NCBI GenBank assembly: GCA_032718475.1
Contig: JAUCBJ010007629.1
Span: 1-64,000 of the forward strand
From: Nemertoderma westbladi
Lineage: Eukaryota > Xenacoelomorpha > Nemertodermatida > Nemertodermatidae
Direction of reading: 5' to 3'
DNA length: 64,000 nt
A program made the translations under genes and the position numbers. Each line of letters opens with the position of its first letter. The stretch's first letter is position 1. This document shows, piece after piece, positions 56,985 through 64,000 of the stretch. A model generated the notes under the pieces. That model ran no database searches. It saw only the letters and a list, made by a program, of their open reading frames with translations, and had not been told where the DNA came from.

Positions 56985-57544
56985 TGGAGTCAGATATGAG
57001 GCCCATCACCCTTATCTACTCTGGCGCACATGACCCACCATTGGCTGTTGCAGCTCATCTGCTGGGTCATGCCCTGTACCCTTGCTGCCAGGTGCAGGTC
57101 GCAGTGAAGTGCTCTCAGAGTGGACATGAGAACACTCTACTCCTGACCAGCCATTGGTAGATCACCATCTGCCTGATCAGGCCATATACCCCTGCAGCCA
57201 AGTATATGGGTCCTTAATCCAGGACCAAGGGCGTCCTTATCCCAGAACGAAGGGGGTCCTAGTTACAGGACCAGATTTGCCCTAGTAAAAGGGGTCTATG
57301 CAGCTACAGGTGGCACCTCCTTTATGCTGCATGGAGGTGGCAAGTTTTCTTGATCAATGACCTAGAATACCTGACCTGACCAAGGAGGTGCTGCTGCAAG
57401 GAGGGGACCAACATATCGGGAAAGAATAAACTTCAACCGTATACCGGAGGAGAATAGGCAGCAATTCAGACTCAAAGATGAAAATGTGGCTCTTTTGATC
57501 GATCAGATTGGATTGGACTAGAGCAGTCGGAGAAAAATCATGCT
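56985..57544. other. LINE 5' flank and spacer
   Basis: This GC-balanced region has repeated phrases such as CTGCTGGGTCATGCCCTGTA, CCCTTGCTGCCAGGTGCAGG, CCCTGCAGCCAAGTATAT and CAGGACCA(G/A). It is likely the LINE 5' UTR up to about 57430. I see no gene. Confidence 0.4.
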
Positions 57545-58392
57545 TTGAGTTCGGAGCAGCGAATTAGGTTATCCCTTCGGTACCTAGCAACTGGAGGGAA
57601 CATGCGAGACATCGCCGACAGCCATGGTGTCCATAAGTCAACGGTGTCACGCACGCTTCGGATTTTTGTTGGTCTTGTAAACGACCACATCCTTCCTAAC
57701 AATGTGAAGTGGCCGGCAGAAAATGAAGTTCGAGAGAATGTAAGGATTTTCTCCGATTTTGCTGGGTTTCCAAGCGTGATTGGTTGTATTGACGGGTCTC
57801 ATTTTCAGATCAAGCGGCCGACAGTTGATGAACCAAACTATGTCAATTGACATGGTTACCACTCTATCAATGGTATGCTTGTTTGTGGCCCAAAGATGGA
57901 GTTCCACTATGTCTCAGCAAGGTGGCCTGAATCTGTAGGTGATGCTCGTGTATTTCGGAACAGCGCACTAGAACAAAGGTTGAGCACTGGCTGGACACCT
58001 TTCAGGAATGGCGTGTTACTGGGAGACTCAGCATACGCCAACGAAGAGAACCTTATAGTACCAGTGCCCGTAGCACATACAGAGCAAGAAGAAAGGTTTA
58101 ATCGCCGCCACAAGAAAACTAGAAGACTCATTGAATGTGCTATAGAGGACTTCTCAAGCAGCGATTCCGTTTCCTGTTGGGTAAGATGGAGTTCACCCCG
58201 GAACATTCTGCAAATGTAATACGCTGTTGTGTTGCGTTGCACAACCTGTTTTTGAAGCCGTATGACTCTGAAGAAGCCATAAGAGACTTCCATTTGGGAG
58301 GCATTATAGAACCTGAAGCTGGTGATGAGCCAATTGCTGATGATGAGAACCAAAATCTTTTTCGTCGCAGAGAACTAATTAATCTTTTTTAA
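57545..58392 (+). pseudogene. PIF/Harbinger transposase, broken
   Basis: This is a DDE transposase of the HARBI1 type. The N-terminal helix-turn-helix (YLATGGNMRDIADSHGVHKS, TVSRTLR) is followed by the first Asp in VIGCIDGSHFQIKRP, the second in LLGDSAYAN, and the region before the catalytic Glu (ERFNRRHKKTRR, then IECAIE). The frame has an in-frame TGA at 57848-57850 in a NYVN/HGYHS context, where many relatives have Arg, so a CpG-type C-to-T change is likely. A frame change lies near 58150, after which KQRFRFLLGKMEF and CCVALHNLFL continue to 58392. The usual partner Myb-like gene and the terminal inverted repeats were not found. Confidence 0.85.
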
Positions 58393-58554
58393 CTATTACG
58401 AGTTCATCTAGTTTTCGGTTTTTGAATAGTTTGAGCGTGGAAAGTCGAAAGTTTTAAATTTGATTCAAAACCATCCCGCTAGATGTAAAATGTAATGCTC
58501 CTTCCAAAAGACAATTTCCCACCCATTTACAAAGTAACAAGCATTTTCGGAGTA

Positions 58555-59506
58555 TTTGTCAAAGTGGCTTATTGGGTTTGTCAAACTTTTGTCGGTACTT
58601 ATTCGGAATTCCCCCCACCCCCCACTTTTTGACCAATTATTTGGCCATGTTAATGGCTATTATATTATGAGGTTTTTTATTTTAGAATATAAATTTAACC
58701 TTCTGAGAGACGTTAGCTACGGTTTTTTTTATGGTAGCTAGTTTTTGTTATGGTTAGCAAGTGTTTTTAAAATTCCAAAACAAATTTTTGGTACCTACTT
58801 TTTGATAAATTTTTACCATGTTAATGGCTATTATCATGTGGTTTTTTGTTCTAGAACATAAATTTCACATTCTGTGAAACCTTAGCTATTTTTCTTTTAT
58901 TATGGTAGCTTTTGTTTTATCAAGTATTAGTCAGTTAGTATATAGTATAGTGTTTTTAAAATACAATTTTTTAAATTTATAAGAGTGTCTATTTTATGTA
59001 ATTTATTATTTTTGTATGTATTATTTGTAACTGTTATCATGAATATTTGAAAAAATTTTCAAAAAAAATTTGACCTCTATCAACGGTGCTATAATTTATC
59101 TTTCTGAATAATATACAGTAATAAAAAGTAAGTATTTTTCGACATTGCGATATTTTGAATGATTGCTCTGAATGAATGATTGAAGAAATTGCGATATTAC
59201 TAGCCTCCATGACTCATTAATTATTACAGTTAGATTTAATTCAGGATTAAACCTACAATAAAATTTTTTTAAATTTTAAATTTTAATTTTTTTACTAGCT
59301 AATAAAAAGTTCTAGCAAAGCAAAAATCAAATTAACTAGCTACCATCTTACTGTCAGAAGGTCAAATATTTGTTCTAGAACGAAAAACCTTATGATAAAA
59401 GCCATTTTCACATGGAAAAAATTGGTCAAGAAGTGGGGGTAATTCCGAAAAAGTACCGCTTGTACTGTATTTGTCAAAGTGACTTATTGGGTTTGTCAAA
59501 CTTTGT
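58555..59506. mobile_element. AT-rich non-autonomous DNA element with inverted ends and 37-bp direct flanks
   Basis: The left arm (from 58593, CGGTACTTATTCGGAATTCC) and the right arm (ending 59458) are inverted copies over about 130 bp. They share CGGTACTT(A/T)TTCGGAATT, TTGACCAATT and GGTTTTT. An internal direct copy of the left arm lies at about 58790-58910 (GGTACCTACTTTTTGATAAA ... GGCTATTAT). Outside both ends is a direct repeat TTTGTCAAAGTG(G/A)CTTATTGGGTTTGTCAAACTT (58555-58592 and 59470-59506). There is no ORF. The long direct flanks are too long for an ordinary target duplication. Confidence 0.65.
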
Positions 59507-60030
59507 TGCTAAAAATTGTAAAAATTGCAAAAATTTTTGCTAATTTTTTGTATGGGTAGGAACGGGAAAGAATGTAGGTCAGATTTTACATCCAGTGGCA
59601 TGTGTTTTGAAATTTTTTATAATTTTCTATTTTCAATATCGAGTCATCTTGGGTCAAACCATTTTTCAGACCACTAATGACTGACCACCTACTTTTTTCA
59701 TAACTATTTCACTAGAAAATCATGAATATGAAGGTCTAGAAATATTTATAAATATTTTGTATTAAAATAGTAATGAAAAAATAGGTGGTGAGTGGTTTGT
59801 GTGAACTCTGCCTAAAAACCAAGGAGTCTATATAATTACTGTATCTTGGTTAAAACACGGATCGCTATCGTTATCGCAGTGACATGGGCCACCCAATAAA
59901 TATATATAACAGAATAAAGTCTTACCGACCGGCTGACCGGTACCGGTACGCCTTTTAATTCTGTAATTGGTTAACTGAGTGTTTACTGGTTATCAGTAAT
60001 AAATTTTCTACTGGTGAAAAACACTGGTTT
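59507..60030. other. AT-rich sequence, no gene
   Basis: I see only AT-rich unique sequence here with a TACCGGTACCGGTAC cluster (59934-59950). Confidence 0.4.
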
Positions 60031-60125
60031 TAACCAGTCGTTATTGCAACGCGATTTCTACCACTACTGGTAACTGGTGGACTGGTAGCTGGTGAACTGA
60101 TGGACTGGTGAACTGGTAATTTGGT
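59985..60125. repeat. ACTGGT minisatellite
   Basis: Irregular repeats of (G/A)ACTGGT(G/A) occur, as in GGTAACTGGTGGACTGGTAG and GTGAACTGATGGACTGGTGA. It directly precedes the SINE. Confidence 0.7.
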
Positions 60126-60126
60126 G

Positions 60127-60245
60127 CAACAGGGCCCAGAGGATGAAAGGCTGAGTGGACCCTGGTGGGGCTGAACCTACAACCACTAGATTGCAGGCCC
60201 GGACTAGACTGCATTGCTCAACCAAATGTGCTACCCCGCCGTTGA
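60127..60245 (-). mobile_element. tRNA-derived SINE
   Basis: On the minus strand the sequence has an A-box-like GTAGCACATTTGGTTGAGC and a B-box GGTTCAGCCCC at tRNA spacing. The anticodon-arm-like part is GGGCCTGCAATCTAGTGG. A short tail CACTCAGCCTTTCATCCTCT follows, which is a common SINE body sequence. It is tRNA-like in length but has an imperfect acceptor stem, so a SINE is more likely than a tRNA gene. Confidence 0.65.
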
Positions 60246-61322
60246 TGTACTATTATAGAGCTACTGTATAGGTAGTTGTCGTAGGAAATCCATTCTATAC
60301 CTCCACCATTAACTTTATTTTTTGTTTATCTAAACTTATGCATTTATAGGCATACGGTATGCGATATTTAGGAAGGAATGAGTGGTGATAATACTGATAA
60401 TTAATAGTCTAATAGTTGAGACTGATATATAGATACTAATGATAACCATATGCTAGATCTTTGTTCACTACTTGACACGCCAAATAAATCACAGTTGAGC
60501 TAAGTGGGCAATGCGTCATTGAGCCACTTGACACCCATCAAGGTTTAAAACTATAATAATAAATAAAAATGCAATGTTTTAAAAAAGATACCCATGTTTT
60601 ACTAGTGTTTTCATATCTATCTCTATTTTCATTTATTAAATAATGCACTATTACAATTATTTTTCCAATGGTCATTCATGCAGGAAAGTTATGCAGTTTA
60701 TGCTATTCTATGAACTCGGCCAAGCACTAGTTTTACTATTTTGACTGTCGTCTCATGAATTCGTGTCAAAAACTTGTTAGTTATATTGTAATTAGTGCTG
60801 TAAAAAAACATTGTAAATAAAAATATATTATATATATTTGTAAACAATACATTATTCTAACGCAGACAGTTTCGATCTGTTAGTCTGTCTGTAGCTCTGT
60901 TTTATAGGTAGGCATACGTAGTAAGAGTAACATAGTACGTACCAAGGCCATCTGAATAATCTGTTAGTTAGTTAGTTAATAGTTGTTTATATGGACTTGG
61001 TACGTATCATACAACCATCAGACCAGACCATCAGACATACATACTGACAATGTGTACTCTCAGCTAGTTTCAGGCCTTCATTGCTGCTATAGTTAGTTAG
61101 GTAGCGCCTGGAGCGCTATATATTTCTGATTATTTCAAATTATATCACAAATTAAATATGCAGTATTTACAGGAAAACGTAGAATATCAAAATAATAATA
61201 ATAAAAATCAAATCAAAATCATTTAAACGATTCTAGTATATCGTAAATATATGCACAGAGGGTGTGAGAGTCACCTTTGAAAAGAGTCTTCAAGCGCCCG
61301 GCAAAATAGAGTGTCTGGTAAT
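60246..61322. other. AT-rich sequence, no gene
   Basis: No gene is seen. Features are a TTAGTTAGTTAGTTAATAGT run near 60961 and CATCAGACCAGACCATCAGAC near 61017. From about 61140 to 61322 the sequence may be the 3' UTR of the minus-strand LINE fragment that follows. Confidence 0.35.
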
Positions 61323-61835
61323 TTAAACATAAATCTTTGAGAGTGGGCACACACATAAAAAGTGCAACTCATCTTGGACAGAGGTGTTGTCACAGATACA
61401 AGTTCTGTCCAATCGTGTTATGAATCTGTGTCTATGACTCATTAATCTGACCCGGGTAAAAGCGGCCCGGTGATATTCCGGAATAAACGGTTTGGCAGAT
61501 TCGTATATCGGGTCTACTGATAAGTCGCTGTTTAAAACAGAACAGTATGTGAAAAACTTTGTAGCGGATTCTGGTTTGTTTATAACACGATATTTTATTA
61601 TACTGCTAGTGAATAATTTGAACAAGGCTTTGTACAACAAATTATAACCCGGGCTATTTGCCGATTTGCAAAGTTGGAACGCCTGATTAATCGGTGTATC
61701 GGGATCGCTATGAAGTATTTTCATGTAAAATTGCTTCCTACATTTAATTATACGTTCTAGAATGGTTGGTAGCCCTAATTCGTTCAGACAGATGAGTAGT
61801 AGATGTTTGTATGACATCCGCACAAGGTCACCCAT
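61323..61835 (-). pseudogene. LINE ORF2 3'-terminal fragment
   Basis: About 170 codons end with the Cys/His region typical of the C-terminus of LINE reverse-transcriptase proteins: IPEYHRAAFTRVRLMSHRHR then CICDNTSVQDELHFLCVCP (R-x-R-x-x-SH-x-L ... C-x-C ... DE-x-HFL-x-x-C). The 5' side is cut where the inverted-repeat arm begins (about 61830), so no RT core is present. It differs from the LINE tail at 40659-40958. Confidence 0.7.
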
Positions 61836-64000
61836 AGCCCATCATTACCATCCATTTTTAGTAATGCATCCAATCAGAAGCCACCATTTCAACCATTAGC
61901 AGTGGTCGTTATTATTTCAACCAATCAGATGCCAGCATTTCAACCGTAACCATGGTAACTTCTCAAGTTCCTGCATCTTCCGCTAGAGGCGTTATTAGAC
62001 CCAACGCTAGTACTGCATCCAATCATAAGCCTTTATCTTACAGGTGTTCGGGTGTCTGTCTACACTTAGCATCAGGTAACTTCTACTATTTTTCAGCAAC
62101 CAGTATTTTCATATTCACCAATCTTTATTTTACAGGCGCTAGGAGTGTCTACAGGTAACGTCTACTATTTTTCAAATCGCAATTTTTCAGCAACCAGTAT
62201 TTTCATATTCACCAATCTTTATTTTACAGGCGCTAGGAGTGTCTACAGGTAACTTCTACTATTTTTCATTTTGCTATTTTTCACCAGTAACTAAATTTCA
62301 TTTTGCAATTTTTCAGATAACAAAATATTCAACCGGGTTCCAACTCGGGACCATTATAACCCCCCACATTTCTCCACTCACTCTTCCATCCAACCATGAG
62401 AGAAAAAGGCAATAAATATCTGAGTTATACCATAGCCATTGAATTCTTCATCTTCAACACTGGTAGCAGATGTTTATAAATAGCATCTAGTCCCTTAACA
62501 TAATTACTATAGCATAGAATACATTAATTTGACTATTAATAATAATCGATTTCTTTTATCGTTGTATATATGTGACTGGTTGGTCAACTAAGTTGAATAT
62601 AAGTTAGAATGATAGGACTAGCATTATTCACGTTGCATCTGTTACTCGTTACTGCTATTTCACTCTCTAACTCGCGCTAATGTAATAAATCAACCATTAA
62701 CCTAGAAGGATGATTTTAGCTGTACACGTTGCATCTGTTACACGAAACTACTATATTATTCATTGTAAGTTACTCTTTTGTAATAAAGCAACCATATAAA
62801 CCGAAGTTTTACATTCTAATAATCATTTATTGAGTTTTTATTTTTCAAAATAGTTTACATTCTAATTATGGATTTATTTAAAAAAAGTTCAAGCAATACT
62901 TGGAAATTTACATGTAATAAATATACCTGTAGTATTGTTTATGTCAAGTATTTATTTTACACTCAAGCGATAGCAATGTAACAACATGCTTCTCTTACCG
63001 GGATACACTCTACCTTCTAGACACCTTAGAAATATTAATCAACCGACAAAAGGAATCATCAGTTTCAAGAGGTAATATTTATCCTAATATAGAATTTACA
63101 AGAGGAAATTTAAATATTTTCACCTGCGTTATTTCTGAAAACGTATATCTTCAGAAGCGAGGCAAATGTCAAATTCTAAACAAATCACTCATTAATTTAT
63201 TGCTTCAGAGTAAGACAAAAATATTAGAATTTCTATCACCACCACTCGAAATAATAAATCAGTATTCTGTTGTTAATTTAACCAACCCATCTTTTGTTGG
63301 TTTTGTAAGCAAATATAAAGGAACGGCTTATATGGGACTATGGGAGATTTCAGCTAGATATTCTGATGCTATTGGTCTTAGGTATTATAATGGGTTTAAC
63401 TTAACAGCATCGGAAGTAAATTCATTGTGGTATGAATGGAATTATGAAATTAGTAACGAAGGTGTCTTTTCAGAGCTAGATACGAGCGATAAAGCTTTAT
63501 CTGACCGACTTAAAGTAAAAATAAATGTACAAGAAAAAAAAGTAATTATTACAGACAAGGAAAGCAAATATTTAAAATTACATTACGATAAAGACATACC
63601 ACATATAGAGTTTCTCAACAATATGATGGAAAAGGTTTCATCAACTGATATAGCAGACGGTTTCGTGATTCTACATCAACCAACTTGGAAGGTTAAGTTT
63701 AATAAGTCATTTCCAGAAGCAGTTTCATCCACATTTAATCCAAAGACATACATCGAAGAGATATCAAGCGATAGAAAGTGCAGATCTACATCTCGAACAT
63801 CTTCCAATCCCAACAATGATTCTATAGCTACAAAGAAAAGAAAAGTTACAAAAGCAAGTAAAGAGGTAGCAGATTACAACAAGGAACATATAAAAGCAGT
63901 ATCAGATTGATTTATTATTAACTAGAGACTTTTTTTTTTCAGTTTCACACTGACTAGTAAAGGTAACTTTTTAACACAAAGCATGATTATTATAAAGTAT
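61830..64000 (+). repeat. Inverted-repeat arm 2 (partner 35260-37340)
   Basis: It starts CCCATAGCCCATCATTACCA and runs to the end of the window, matching the reverse complement of 35260-37290. It has more copies of the minisatellite (62090-62300). It probably marks the end of a second Polinton that continues beyond the window. Confidence 0.85.
62868..63910 (+). pseudogene. Unknown gene in the Polinton-side repeat, copy 2 (one frameshift)
   Basis: This is the second copy of the gene at 35348-36391. The start MDLFKKSSSNTWKFTC is intact. A one-base loss near 62950 shifts the frame, after which the original frame continues; a 236-aa stretch is open from 63200 to 63910. The codon that is TAA in copy 1 is a sense codon here. 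The conserved central segment SFVGFVSKYKGTAYMGLWEI and Lys-rich tail KKRKVTKASKEV are present, the latter resembling a nuclear localisation signal. Each copy thus has a different single lesion. Confidence 0.7.

Overview
The window looks like a repeat-dense stretch of an invertebrate (metazoan) nuclear genome. There is no bacterial-style operon and no recognisable single-copy host gene. Nearly everything that can be named is a transposable element: BEL/Pao LTR retrotransposons, a Maverick/Polinton (adintovirus-like) element, LINE fragments, a PIF/Harbinger transposase, MITE-like foldback DNA and a tRNA-derived SINE. A 52-bp perfect palindrome at 55666-55717 matches, from memory, the PCR adapter used in low-input long-read libraries. 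This suggests DNA from a very small animal, and it means the sequence right of 55717 may not be joined to the left part in the genome. The species cannot be told from the sequence.

Layout. 1-2520: AT-rich, no gene. 2521-5868 (-): gag-like BEL/Pao ORFs without a pol, followed by an ATACCGGTAT repeat array. 6343-20906: a full-length, very young BEL/Pao element (A) with 1629-bp LTRs (four differences seen), a CAGGC target duplication, a small leader ORF, gag-protease, RT-RNase H-integrase, and a third coding region after pol. 20912-23556: no gene recognised. 23557-36391: a Polinton with two convergent gene blocks. The + block encodes packaging ATPase, pX-like protein, a truncated integrase, penton, major capsid protein, adenain-type protease and an unknown protein. 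The - block encodes a broken protein-primed PolB, a TBP-like protein and an unknown gene. 37608-39611 (-): LINE ORF1. 40659-40958: LINE ORF2 tail. 40995-41507: foldback MITE. 41833-42349: Polinton penton relic. 42391-52216: decayed BEL/Pao element B (+). 52217-55665: related element C (-), inserted in B's 3' LTR and cut by the adapter. 55718-56984 (-): LINE endonuclease. 57545-58392: Harbinger pseudogene. 58393-61322: AT-rich repeats and a SINE. 61323-61835 (-): LINE 3' end. 61830-64000: inverted, diverged copy of the 35.3-37.3 kb Polinton-side region.

Two things stand out. First, elements A and C, which are otherwise very different, both carry after pol (the env position) a homologous non-envelope gene. 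It has an RNase D/WRN-type exonuclease-like fold with degenerate acidic residues, a linker, CCHC-type zinc knuckles and a shared helical C-terminus. Second, the Polinton encodes a small protein with the two-repeat signature of TATA-box-binding protein, overlapping the end of PolB.
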